Part shown: positions 20,766 to 30,024 of the stretch, piece by piece
Position numbering within the stretch: position 1 is the first letter of the stretch
Layout of the letters: every line of letters begins with the position of its first letter
From: Chitinophagaceae bacterium
GTDB lineage: Bacteria; Bacteroidota; Bacteroidia; Chitinophagales; Chitinophagaceae
Direction of reading: 5' to 3'
DNA length: 64,000 nt
Assembly: GCA_016710165.1 (NCBI GenBank)
Contig: JADJLJ010000001.1
Coordinates: 1,302,001-1,366,000 of the forward strand
The notes under the pieces: model-generated
Database searches by the model: none
What the model was told of the DNA's origin: nothing
Seen by the model: the letters and a program-made list of their open reading frames with translations, nothing else
Position numbers and translations under genes: made by a program

Positions 20766-21609
20766 TCACTTTTTCTTCTGAATGATCAGTCCGATCGAAG
20801 TAACCACGTATTTATCTACCTGCAATTTCAGGTGTATCTTCTGTTGGTGCGGCTCTGTATCCACTGCATAATCCTCCGGTAAGCCTCCCACAGAAAAATC
20901 CAGTTCCTCCACGAAATGGCCTTCCTTCTGCAGTTCATTCACAATATGTTCAATGTCCCGCTGGCGGTAGATCACCGTGCTGTTATTCTCCTGCGTTTCA
21001 TCATTGGAGGATACATTGTACTCGGTGGTATGTACAGACCATCCACCCGGCTTCAGCGTTTTTAACTGGTTCTTTAAGAACCGGAAACCCTTATCCAATG
21101 TTCCCAGATGCTCAAAAAGAACAACTGCTCCAGTTGAAATCAAAATCAACCAGGTCATCGGGTATATCATTCATATCCACTGGCCGGTAGCCAACCAGTT
21201 TATTAAAATCAGCCTCATCACAAAGTTGCCGGGTATTCAATGACTCCAGGCCAAAACAAAGCTGGTTGCCGTTTTCCCATCCCATCTCAATTCCCTTTTC
21301 CGGAAAAATATCGGTTGCCAGGATGCTGCAGCCAAAGCTGGCAAACATGGCCGGCAACGGCTCGGTGCCAACTGCAAATACCAATCCACGCTTTCCTGTT
21401 GCAATGCATCCCCTTTCAAACAAAGCCTGCATCACAAAAACAAATTCCCATTGCTTGCGGTGAAAATTTGGCTTCTCACCCAACTGGTCGCACCAGTATT
21501 TGAACCAACCGGCATGATAATCCTTTGCCTTGCACAACTCCGATCTTCTTTTACCAAAGTCATAGACCAGCGAAGAATTCCATTGCCTGCATGCTGATTT
21601 TGTTTTCAT
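20766..21609 (-). CDS. Putative SAM-dependent methyltransferase (frameshifted)
   Basis: Corrected length about 280 residues. The N-terminal half contains a class I Rossmann-like segment (GKRGLVFAVGTEPLPAMFAS, then CSILATDI), the middle WSSCSFEHLGTLDKGFRFL and KTLKPGGW, the usual post-motif region. A single extra base in the A5 run at 21114-21118 splits it; removing one base gives SCSFEHLG across the junction. It is immediately downstream of a glycosyltransferase gene (22-base gap), so it probably modifies a glycan or its carrier. The substrate is unknown. Confidence 0.75.
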
Positions 21610-21631
21610 GCGAACATTTTATAGATTCATA

Positions 21632-22695
21632 CTACAGCAACGACCTGTAAACGTTCAGGTAATCCATTGCCTTCTCCTGCCAACTGAATTGATTGCCCCT
21701 GGCAACGATCCGTTTTGCCAGCCCGTTGCGTTGGTATTCAACCATTCCGTCATCAAAGACCTGCTGCATATGATCCGGTTCAAAACTGCTGAAATAAAAT
21801 GAAACATCTCCGCCGATCTCAGGCAAAGAAGTGAGATTGGACAAGAAGATCGGCTTCCCGAATTTCATGGCTTCCACCACCGGCGCTCCAAAGCCCTCCG
21901 CAAGCGAAGGCAGTATGAATGCCTGGCAGTTTTTAAAATACCATGCTTTGTCTTCTTCCGAAACCGGTCCAAGCACATGCAGCCTTTCAGAAACACCCAG
22001 TTTCCGGGCCAGGATGCGCATGCGGTTTACATAATCTGCGTCATCCAGCTTACCGGCCACCACCATTTCAAATTCCGTGTTCTTTAAAAGCGGCACCAGC
22101 GTATGAAAATTCTTTTTCCGGTTCACATAGCCCATGGTAAATATAAAAGGCCCGGAGGGCTTATAACCAGCCGGTGTTGCAGGGGGAATTGTTACATTGT
22201 GTGTGCCATTATGGATCACATGCACCGGCTTGTTATGTACATCCATATGTGCAAGCACATCCGATTTGCAGTGATGAGAGATGCAAACTATGGCATCGCT
22301 CCGGTCGATCAGGCGTTGGGTTTTATTCAGGCTGTCCCGCTGTTCTTTTGGTGTTCGGCCCTCATGCAGGCAATTGAGATCATGAATGGTAAGCAATACT
22401 TTTATCCTTTTATTCTTCTGGGGTACAATGACCCTTCCCGACTGAAAAGGCGCATGCCAGATATTACAATCCCCCAAAAAGGTTTGAAGAATTTCAGGTG
22501 CCATTTTTTTTCTATGATGCAACTGGCTTCATCCCCAAATGATCCTTTCTCGGTGGGTGGAACATAAAATTCAATACGGCCTTCCTGCTCTTTATCCAAT
22601 GCCTCTTTGACATACCTGCCTAAATTGAGGCAATAGTGATACAGACCGGAGTCCCGGTAACGCATCAGGTCGCAGTCCAGCGTGATCTTATACAT
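21632..22695 (-). CDS. Glycosyltransferase, GT4 family (frameshifted)
   Basis: Corrected length about 354 residues, equal to its divergent paralogue at 22917. The C-terminal GT-B half has the donor-site features (FTMGYVNRKKNFHTLVPLL, SLAEGFGAPVVEAMKFGKP). The acceptor half holds CDLMRYRDSGLYHYCLNLG and VCISHHCKSDV. One base is missing between 22402 and 22522 (an A8 run or the T5G5 run are likely places). It is read together with the methyltransferase gene downstream. It is likely to transfer a sugar to a surface glycan. Confidence 0.85.
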
Positions 22696-22916
22696 AGGAG
22701 GCCTTTTAGTTTGTGATAATCCCGGTTCAGCCAGGTTTTATGCCTGTTCAGCCACTCTCTTAGCTGCTGTAAAATTATTGAATGTAATTTGATATAGGCT
22801 GGATCTTTAAACCAGTACCGGTTTCAAAACATGCAGCACCGTATTTGATGCAAATATTTTAACTTTCAATTACCAAACCATTGCCTATCTTAAAACAGGT
22901 ATTCTGAACATCTACC

Positions 22917-23978
22917 ATGAAAAGGATCATTTTTGACTGCGAAAGAATGAAGTACCCCGATACCGGTTTGTTTCATTACTGCCTGAACCTGGGCAATCAC
23001 CTGGCAACGTATAATACCCCCGGCGAAGAAGAGATCACTTTTTACAGTCCGAACCCGGCCGCAAAGTTTTTTGATCCCGGTAGCAAACTTATCAACCAGT
23101 ATGAACTTCATAAGCTCCGGATGCCATCATTAAAAAGATACGGGATCTGGCATGCCACATACCAGGACAGTTATTACCTGCCGTTCAGGAATAAACAGAT
23201 CAAAGTTGTACTGAGCATACACGACCTGAATTTTATGTACGACGATTCAAAGCCGGAAGGAAAAAAGCAAAAATATCTCCGGCGCCTGCAGATGCTCATC
23301 AACCGTGCCGATGTGATCATCTGCGTGAGTGAATACAGCAAAAAAGATGTGAGCTTTTACTGCGACACCAACAACAAGCCGGTACATGTGATACACAACG
23401 GAACCAATACGCTTACTGAACCCAGGTTGGGTACTTGCTCTTACCAGCCTCTCAAACCCTTTATCTTTTCATTGGGCACCATGAATCACAAAAAGAATTT
23501 TCATACCCTGTTGCCGCTGGTACAGCAGCACAAGGATATGGAACTGGTTATTGCAGGCAGGAGGGACGACAACAATTATCACAACTTCATCCTGGATACG
23601 GCCGAAAAAATGGGGATCCACGATAACCTGCGCCTGGTGGGATCCATATCAGAAGCTGAGAAATCCTGGTATTTCAATAACTGCTGTGCTTTTGCATTTC
23701 CGTCCAATGCCGAGGGTTTCGGGCTACCTGTTACCGAAGCAATGTCGGTGGGCAAGCCGATATTCCTGTCGCAACGCACGGCCTTGCCCGAGATCGGCGG
23801 CGATGTGGCCTTTTACTTCCAGAATTTTTCGGCTGCACATATGAAAGAGACCTTTGTTGCCGGCATGAAGCGATACAAAAGGTTTAACATGAAAGAGGAC
23901 ATCATAAAAAAAGGGAAAGAGTATTGCTGGGACCATGCCGCACAGGAATACTGGAAAATATACCGTTCACTTTACTGA
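22917..23978 (+). CDS. Glycosyltransferase, GT4 family
   Basis: 353 residues, intact. It starts MKRIIFDCERMKYPDTGLF and shares long identical stretches with the gene at 21632-22695 (NKPVHVIHNGT, KKNFHTL, LPEIGGDV.FYF), so the two are head-to-head duplicates that have diverged. Donor-binding motifs are SLGTMNHKKNFHTLLPL and SNAEGFGLPVTEAMSVGKP. The exporter gene starts 14 bases downstream, suggesting an operon that makes and exports a lipid-linked or capsule-like glycan. Confidence 0.9.
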   Translation: MKRIIFDCERMKYPDTGLFHYCLNLGNHLATYNTPGEEEITFYSPNPAAKFFDPGSKLINQYELHKLRMPSLKRYGIWHATYQDSYYLPFRNKQIKVVLSIHDLNFMYDDSKPEGKKQKYLRRLQMLINRADVIICVSEYSKKDVSFYCDTNNKPVHVIHNGTNTLTEPRLGTCSYQPLKPFIFSLGTMNHKKNFHTLLPLVQQHKDMELVIAGRRDDNNYHNFILDTAEKMGIHDNLRLVGSISEAEKSWYFNNCCAFAFPSNAEGFGLPVTEAMSVGKPIFLSQRTALPEIGGDVAFYFQNFSAAHMKETFVAGMKRYKRFNMKEDIIKKGKEYCWDHAAQEYWKIYRSLY

Positions 23979-23992
23979 ATCAACTGCAACCA

Positions 23993-25843
23993 ATGAAGAC
24001 CTACCGCCGACTGATGAGATTTGCAAAGCCGTACCGGTACTTTGTTGTTCCCTTTTTTGTTTTCACGTTGATAGCTGCTTTTTTCAGCGTATTCCAGTTC
24101 ACGTTACTCATTCCGTTGCTGAATTTCCTGTTTGATCATCATACGGCAGAAAGCATGAAGCAGTATGCCACAGCGCCTGCATTCTCTTTCTCGGCTTCCT
24201 ATTTTAAAGACCTTTTCTACTACCAGGTATATCATTTAAAAACAATGAACCCGGTATATGCACTGTATTTCATGTCGGCACTGATCGTGCTGGCAGTGAT
24301 ACTCACCAACCTGTTCCGGTACCTGGCCCAGCGCAGTATGATCAATTCCCGGACGCTTTTAGTGAAGCGGATACGGGAAGCCATTTTTGAGAAGATGAAC
24401 CACCTGCACATGGGCTATTTTACCAAAGAGCATAAAGGGGACCTCATTTCCCGGATGAACTCGGATGTTTTTGAGATCGAAGCGGTGGCGGCCAACTCAC
24501 TGGAAGTATTGTTCAAGGAACCGTACATGATGATCGCGTACTTCATTGCTTTGTTTACCATTTCAGTAAAGCTCACTTTATTCACCCTGCTCATCATCCC
24601 CATATCAGCTGTTGGCATTGCCATGGTCACAAAAAAATTGCGCAAGGAAGCCGCGGATATGCAATCCTCCATCGGCCGCCTGCTCACCATCATCGACGAG
24701 AGCCTGATGGGGATGCGCATCATCCGGTCATTCAATGCCACCGGCTTCATCTTAAAAAGGTTCAGCCGGGAAAATGATTTTTACCGTAAGGCAAGTTTAC
24801 AGGGCTTTAAAAAAAGAGAACTGGCACCGGCATTTTCAGAAGTATCGGGTGTGATCGTGGTGGCAGGCATACTGATCTATGGCGGCTCGATGATCCTGGA
24901 GAACCAGGGTGTTAATTCCCCCGGCGCCCTCCAGGCAAGTGAATTCATTGCTTTCATTGCCATCTTTTCGCAGGTGATCAGGCCGGCGAAAGCCATGGTG
25001 GTTGCGCTGGCCAATATCCAGCGTGGCGAAGCATCGGGCAAAAGGATCCTGGAAGTACTGGATACCAGAATTGAAGTGGCCGATCATCCGGATGCGGTAA
25101 CACTAAGGTCGTTCAACAATGAAATTGAGTTTAATAACGTCTGCTTTGGGTATTCAGACAAACCGGTTTTGCAGGATATATCTTTCACCCTTGAAAAAGG
25201 CAGAACGCTTGCCCTGGTAGGTCCCTCCGGCGTGGGTAAATCAACCATTGCCGACCTGTTGCCCCGTTTTTATGACGTTACAACCGGCAGCATTACCATC
25301 GACGGAAAAGACATCCGCAACTATACCATGGAATCATTGAGGAGCCAGATGAGTTTTGTTACCCAGGATATCATCCTGTTCAATGACAGCATCTTCAATA
25401 ATATTGCGCTGGGCAAACCCGATGCCAGCGAAGAAGATGTGATGCGGGCAGCTAAAATTGCCAATGCCCATGACTTCATAATGGAAACTGAAAATGGGTA
25501 TCAAACCAATATCGGCGACAGGGGTGTACGCCTGTCGGGCGGCCAGCGCCAGCGCATCAGTATTGCCCGTGCTGTTTTTAAGAACCCGGCGATATTGATC
25601 CTGGATGAAGCCACTTCGGCCCTCGATACCGAATCGGAAAGATCGGTGCAGGATGCATTGAATAACCTGATGCAGGGAAGGACCACCCTGGTGATCGCAC
25701 ACCGGCTGAGTACCATCCAGGAAGCCGATGAGATATTGATCCTGCAGGATGGGCAGATAATGGAACGAGGCAATCATTTTGAACTGATCGGGATCGAAGA
25801 AAGTATTTACAGGCGGCTTACCCTGATGCAGAAGATCGCCTGA
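23993..25843 (+). CDS. ABC exporter, MsbA-like fused permease/ATPase
   Basis: 616 residues; the start at 23993 (MKTYRRLMRFAKPYRYFVV) is preferred over the longer frame. An N-terminal six-helix membrane domain (about 20-330) is followed by the ATPase with Walker A GPSGVGKST, Q-loop FVTQDI, signature LSGGQRQR, Walker B ILILDEATSALD and the H-loop VIAHR. Homologues flip lipid A precursors or other lipid-linked molecules across the inner membrane. The adjacent glycosyltransferases support such a substrate. Confidence 0.92.
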   Translation: MKTYRRLMRFAKPYRYFVVPFFVFTLIAAFFSVFQFTLLIPLLNFLFDHHTAESMKQYATAPAFSFSASYFKDLFYYQVYHLKTMNPVYALYFMSALIVLAVILTNLFRYLAQRSMINSRTLLVKRIREAIFEKMNHLHMGYFTKEHKGDLISRMNSDVFEIEAVAANSLEVLFKEPYMMIAYFIALFTISVKLTLFTLLIIPISAVGIAMVTKKLRKEAADMQSSIGRLLTIIDESLMGMRIIRSFNATGFILKRFSRENDFYRKASLQGFKKRELAPAFSEVSGVIVVAGILIYGGSMILENQGVNSPGALQASEFIAFIAIFSQVIRPAKAMVVALANIQRGEASGKRILEVLDTRIEVADHPDAVTLRSFNNEIEFNNVCFGYSDKPVLQDISFTLEKGRTLALVGPSGVGKSTIADLLPRFYDVTTGSITIDGKDIRNYTMESLRSQMSFVTQDIILFNDSIFNNIALGKPDASEEDVMRAAKIANAHDFIMETENGYQTNIGDRGVRLSGGQRQRISIARAVFKNPAILILDEATSALDTESERSVQDALNNLMQGRTTLVIAHRLSTIQEADEILILQDGQIMERGNHFELIGIEESIYRRLTLMQKIA

Positions 25844-25919
25844 TCTTTCTGTTAATCTTTTGTCATACCGGCATTTTTCAAAAAATATTATCCGTATTTT
25901 CCCGTTTCAAAAAACGGCT

Positions 25920-26795
25920 ATGAAACTGAAAATACAGGCATTGCTCCCCCTTGCACTCTTATTTTTCGTTGCGTCCTGTTCAAAAGACGATACGAATACG
26001 GGTGGAGGCCCCGCCAGCATTGCTGCCAAAACCACTTTAAATGTTTCTTACGGGGTAGACCCGCTGCAGAAAATGGATATCTACCTGCCTGCCAACCGCA
26101 CCGTTACCGGTACCAAAGTGATCATCCTGATCCATGGCGGCGGCTGGACACAGGGAGATAAAAATGATTTTAATGTTGCGATCGATACCTTGAAGAAGCG
26201 GCTGCCCGATTATGCCATTTTCAACATCAATTACCGGCTTGCCACGGTTGGAGCAAATCTCTTCCCCACCCAGGAAATGGATGTAAAAGCGGCTGTTGAA
26301 TTCATTTACGGCAACCGCAGCACGTACCTGGTGAGTGATAAATTTGTTTTGATGGGCGCCAGCGCCGGCGGGCACCTGTCGCTGCTGCAGGGATATAAAT
26401 ATACCAGCCCGGTGAAGATAAAAGCGGTTGTTGATTTCTTCGGCCCAACCGACATGGCAGATCTGTATAATAATCCAGGCAGTTACCCTGCCGCTGCCAT
26501 TTTTCTTTTGATGGGTGGAACAACTCCCGCAACCAACCCAACCCTGTACCAGCAATCAAGCCCGCTAACCTATGCCACTGCCACCAGTTGCCCGACAATT
26601 ATTTTGCAGGGGGGCCTGGATCCGCTGGTGAATGCAACCACCCAATCGCTGGCATTGAAGAATAAATTGACCACGGCCGGAGCCGTTAATGAATATGTAT
26701 TCTATCCAACAGGCGGCCATGGCGACTGGGATGTTGCCACATACACGGATGCCTACAATAAGATACAGGTATTCCTGGCTGCAAACGTTCAGTAA
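25920..26795 (+). CDS. Lipoprotein alpha/beta hydrolase (esterase-like)
   Basis: 291 residues from the start at 25920, which gives a lipoprotein signal peptide with lipobox FVASC. The mature part carries the oxyanion motif LIHGGGW, the nucleophile elbow GASAGG (Ser), an acidic region near GGLDPLVN and a late His in GGHGDW. This layout is that of the HSL/carboxylesterase-like group, including feruloyl-type esterases. The predicted location is periplasmic or outer-membrane anchored. It is followed by its own terminator. Confidence 0.88.
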   Translation: MKLKIQALLPLALLFFVASCSKDDTNTGGGPASIAAKTTLNVSYGVDPLQKMDIYLPANRTVTGTKVIILIHGGGWTQGDKNDFNVAIDTLKKRLPDYAIFNINYRLATVGANLFPTQEMDVKAAVEFIYGNRSTYLVSDKFVLMGASAGGHLSLLQGYKYTSPVKIKAVVDFFGPTDMADLYNNPGSYPAAAIFLLMGGTTPATNPTLYQQSSPLTYATATSCPTIILQGGLDPLVNATTQSLALKNKLTTAGAVNEYVFYPTGGHGDWDVATYTDAYNKIQVFLAANVQ

Positions 26796-26814
26796 ACCCA
26801 TTACACTATTTTTG

Positions 26815-26850
26815 AAAAGGCATTCTGTCTGCGGCGGGATGCCTTTTTTT
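26815..26850 (+). terminator. Rho-independent terminator of the hydrolase gene
   Basis: Nine-base stem AAAAGGCAT (26815-26823) / ATGCCTTTT (26839-26847) with a T tail to 26850. The loop contains the CTGCGGCGGG word found in other repeats. Confidence 0.8.
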
Positions 26851-26866
26851 ATTTTACTTTGTACCA

Positions 26867-28135
26867 ATGAAAAACACCGTTTACCTTTCCCTGCTGAGTT
26901 TGATTTTCATCTGTTCCCAGGCCTTTGCACAAAAAGACACAACCCTGTATGCAAAGAACGCCCTCAAAGCTACCCGTACAAAAGAATACCATAACCTGGT
27001 TAATAACAGCATTACCAAAAATTTATCACTCCCCTTAAACAATACAACCGAAGAGAACTGGATCGATGCCTTTATGGCAATGGAACTCACCACGTACCGG
27101 TCTGGCTGGGTGGATAATAAGATCAGGCATGCATTTGACTCGATTGAAAAAAGAAGTACCGAGTTTCAGCGGGCACTGCTGGAACTGGCTTATTCGAATT
27201 ATAAGGGGAAGTTCATTGATGCGGCAGAACGGTTAATGCGGGGAACCAGATCGCCGAAGATCTTTGCCATGGCTGCCGAACATTACCTGGCTGCCGGCAC
27301 AGATCCCAATGCATGGAATAAAGTGGTTCAGTACTTTTCAAAAAGAACTGATAAGGATGATAATGTAGCTGCTTATTACGGGCTTCTTACAAAACTCATC
27401 ACCGGTTATTCAGAAAAAAAAGACCTCGCCTGGCTTATCAGCAATTTAAAGAATGCGATCCCCGGGCAAACACTCTTATTTAGTTTCCAGCGTAAAAACA
27501 GGAACCATCCCGGCATTGCTGTGTTGCGGGAAAAGAACGGGAATTTCATTACCAATGAGAACGGTGCCGTTTTTTCTGTTCCTCAATTGGCAAGAAGCCT
27601 CAGCAACCTGCCATTTTACCTTACCAACGGCAATACCCCGCAGGGCATTTTCCGTATCACCGGTTTTGATATAAGCAAAAGCATGGCCATCGGTCCCACC
27701 ACCAATATCCAGTTATTGATGCCGTATGAGACCAGTCCGCAGAATTTTTTAAATGATGCGGCCATTGCAGATACCTCCTGGTCAGAAGACCTGTACAAAA
27801 AACTGATACCCGAGGCTTTGAAGGAATACCTGCCGCTATACGAATCATTCTTTGCCAGCAAGGCCGGGCGGACAGAAATAATCGCACATGGCACTACGGT
27901 AAACCCCGGCTATTATATCAGCCAGCCTTACTACCCTCTCACCCCTACACAAGGCTGCTTGTGCACCAAAGAAATATGGAGTGATGTTGATGGAAAAAGA
28001 ATGGAAAGCGATCAGCAGAAATTGGTGGATGCACTGAAAAAAGCAGGTGGGGCAAATGGCTATTGTATTGTTATTGAGATCGACGACCAGCAAAAGCCGG
28101 TTTCGGTCAGTGAAGTATTACCCTATTTAAAATAA
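26867..28135 (+). CDS. Secreted protein, probable divergent L,D-transpeptidase (YkuD-like)
   Basis: 422 residues with a signal peptide (LSLLSLIFICSQAFA). The C-terminal half shows the order expected for YkuD domains: NTPQGIFRITG (compare TPxGxF), then IIAHGTT and, after about 17 residues, TPTQGCLC (compare SHGCIR, with the catalytic Cys). The His of the usual SHGC is replaced by Gln, so activity is not certain. The N-terminal half is helical and unrecognised. The protein would act on peptidoglycan if the call is right. Confidence 0.55.
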   Translation: MKNTVYLSLLSLIFICSQAFAQKDTTLYAKNALKATRTKEYHNLVNNSITKNLSLPLNNTTEENWIDAFMAMELTTYRSGWVDNKIRHAFDSIEKRSTEFQRALLELAYSNYKGKFIDAAERLMRGTRSPKIFAMAAEHYLAAGTDPNAWNKVVQYFSKRTDKDDNVAAYYGLLTKLITGYSEKKDLAWLISNLKNAIPGQTLLFSFQRKNRNHPGIAVLREKNGNFITNENGAVFSVPQLARSLSNLPFYLTNGNTPQGIFRITGFDISKSMAIGPTTNIQLLMPYETSPQNFLNDAAIADTSWSEDLYKKLIPEALKEYLPLYESFFASKAGRTEIIAHGTTVNPGYYISQPYYPLTPTQGCLCTKEIWSDVDGKRMESDQQKLVDALKKAGGANGYCIVIEIDDQQKPVSVSEVLPYLK

Positions 28136-28143
28136 AAGAACCA

Positions 28144-28593
28144 ATGCAGCTGAACTGGGTTTTCAGGAAATTTGATGAGTTGTCGGCAGCCGAATTGTAT
28201 GCCATTATCCGGCTACGAAACGAGGTCTTCGTGGTAGAGCAGAACTGTGTATACCAGGATGCGGATGGCAAGGACCCCAGGTGCTGGCATTTGGCCGGCT
28301 GGGACCAGGAGAACCTGGTAGCTTATACCCGTATCATACCCCCCGGCTTAAGTTATAATGAAGCCAGTATTGGCAGGGTGGTTACTTCTCCCCGGTACCG
28401 GGGAACAGGTGCCGGCCGGGAGCTCATGAAGCAAAGCATCAGCAAGGCCTTCAGCCAGTTCGGCTGCACCGGAATAAGGATCGGGGCACAACTTTATCTG
28501 ACCGGGTTTTACCAGTCGCTGGGTTTTATACAAACCGGTGATGAATACCTGGAGGATGGCATACCTCATATTGAGATGGTCCTCAGCAAATAA
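28144..28593 (+). CDS. ElaA-like GNAT acetyltransferase
   Basis: 149 residues, the ElaA length. It starts LNWVFRKFDELSAAELYAI and has IRLRNEVFVVEQNCVYQD.D, typical of ElaA, and the acetyl-CoA pyrophosphate loop RVVTSPRYRGTGAGRELM. It lies eight bases after the transpeptidase-like gene, so the two are probably co-transcribed. The substrate is unknown. Confidence 0.9.
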   Translation: MQLNWVFRKFDELSAAELYAIIRLRNEVFVVEQNCVYQDADGKDPRCWHLAGWDQENLVAYTRIIPPGLSYNEASIGRVVTSPRYRGTGAGRELMKQSISKAFSQFGCTGIRIGAQLYLTGFYQSLGFIQTGDEYLEDGIPHIEMVLSK

Positions 28594-28740
28594 TTTATTC
28601 CCGCGAGGCAATAACAGACCCTGTTTGCCGTTTACCTTAGTGTGGTTTTAGATTTTATCCTGTTAAGTTCATACCGGGGTATCATTTTTTGACCCAGCAA
28701 AATATCCAATTACCTGTCGAAAGACTAAATCTGATTTCTG

Positions 28741-29736
28741 ATGAAACCAAATTTACACAAGCTTGTGGGAAAGAGCATGATCGTTCTGCTTATCTGCCTC
28801 TTTGTTCACTCCACGTCATATTCACAAGCCTTACTCTTCGGCGAAAAAGTTAAATGGGAAGTGGGTTTCAATTTTGGCCCCAGCTTCTTCCTTGGCGACC
28901 TCGGTGGTAACTCCGGCAAGGGAACCAATAACTTAAAGGATATGAACTTTGAATTCACCAAATTCATGAAAGGCGCTTTCATAACCATGTACCCAAAGAA
29001 CTGGATCGGGTTGCGCCTGGCGGCCAATTATACGTACCTGGAAGGCGATGACGCGATCATTAATACAACCGGCATTGACGAACTCTGGCGCAAGCAGCGA
29101 AACCTTGATTTTAAAACTACGGTCATAGAGGGTTACCTGGCACTTGAAGTTTTTCCGACCATGCTTTTTAACCGTAATTCAGAATACGAGCCAAGACTTA
29201 GGCCTTACCTGCTTGGCGGTGTAGGTGTTTTCCACTTTAATCCACAGGGATCATTAACAGATGCTTCCGGAAATAAGACATGGTACTATCTCCATCCGCT
29301 TCGCCTGGAAGGACAGGGCATGCCGGAATACCCGTACAGCAAACCGTATAAACTCACGCAGATGAATATTCCGTTTGGAGCCGGGGTGAAATATTTTGCT
29401 TCAGACAGGATAAATGTAAGTATGGAACTTTTATACCGTAAAACCTTTACCGATTATATTGATGATGTAAGCCAGCGGTACATTGATCCGGCGTACTACA
29501 GCAAATACCTTTCTTCACAGGAAGCAACATTGGCTTATAAGTTATCGGACAAAGCAAAAGGCATTATTTACCCCGGCATGACAAGATACCCTGCCGGTAC
29601 CCAAAGAGGCGACCTGAAAGATTATGATACGTATTTTTCCATCGTATTAAAAGCCGGTGTAAGACTGGGTCCGATATATGAAAGTGCGTTTGCAAGAAGT
29701 GCGGCACGGCAGACAAGATGCCCGGCAATATATTAA
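28741..29736 (+). CDS. Outer-membrane beta-barrel protein
   Basis: 331 residues with a signal peptide (MIVLLICLFVHSTSYS, then QA). It has repeated amphipathic strands with aromatic girdles (WEVGFNFGPSFFLGDLGG, YLLGGVGVFHFNP, MNIPFGAGVKYFASD, YFSIVLKAGVRLG). This resembles the PorG/DUF6089-type barrels of Bacteroidota, some of which support type IX secretion or gliding. The precise role cannot be read. Confidence 0.8.
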   Translation: MKPNLHKLVGKSMIVLLICLFVHSTSYSQALLFGEKVKWEVGFNFGPSFFLGDLGGNSGKGTNNLKDMNFEFTKFMKGAFITMYPKNWIGLRLAANYTYLEGDDAIINTTGIDELWRKQRNLDFKTTVIEGYLALEVFPTMLFNRNSEYEPRLRPYLLGGVGVFHFNPQGSLTDASGNKTWYYLHPLRLEGQGMPEYPYSKPYKLTQMNIPFGAGVKYFASDRINVSMELLYRKTFTDYIDDVSQRYIDPAYYSKYLSSQEATLAYKLSDKAKGIIYPGMTRYPAGTQRGDLKDYDTYFSIVLKAGVRLGPIYESAFARSAARQTRCPAIY

Positions 29737-29754
29737 ACAGGAAAACCAACATCC

Positions 29755-29847
29755 ATGAGCAATAATTTTGAAATGAATCCACGTACATACAAGGCAGCGG
29801 TGATCTTCACCACCTGTGTGCTACTGGCCGTACAAATATTCAAGTAG
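29755..29847 (+). CDS. Possible 30-residue membrane peptide
   Basis: An ATG-to-TAG frame encodes MSNNFEMNPRTY followed by a hydrophobic segment (AAVIFTTCVLLAVQIF). It begins 18 bases after the barrel gene in the same direction. The arrangement (polar head, one membrane segment) is plausible for a small protein, but there is no comparative support and chance is possible. Confidence 0.3.
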   Translation: MSNNFEMNPRTYKAAVIFTTCVLLAVQIFK

Positions 29848-29993
29848 AGATGAACGCTGTAAGTGTACAATGATACAACTGAAGTTGAACCCCCAAGGAT
29901 AGCTATGGATATTTTAATATCCGCAGATTACCCCTGAAACCACAATTTTAGATTTCGTTGACATCATTTGCACTTCTTTTAAGACCCAAAAAT

Positions 29994-30024
29994 AAAAATC
30001 CATGGTTATGAGACATGGATTTTT
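29994..30024. terminator. Bidirectional terminator after uvrA
   Basis: Perfect 11-base stem AAAAATCCATG / CATGGATTTTT with a nine-base loop. It adjoins the uvrA stop codon on the minus strand and closes the plus-strand genes. Confidence 0.8.
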
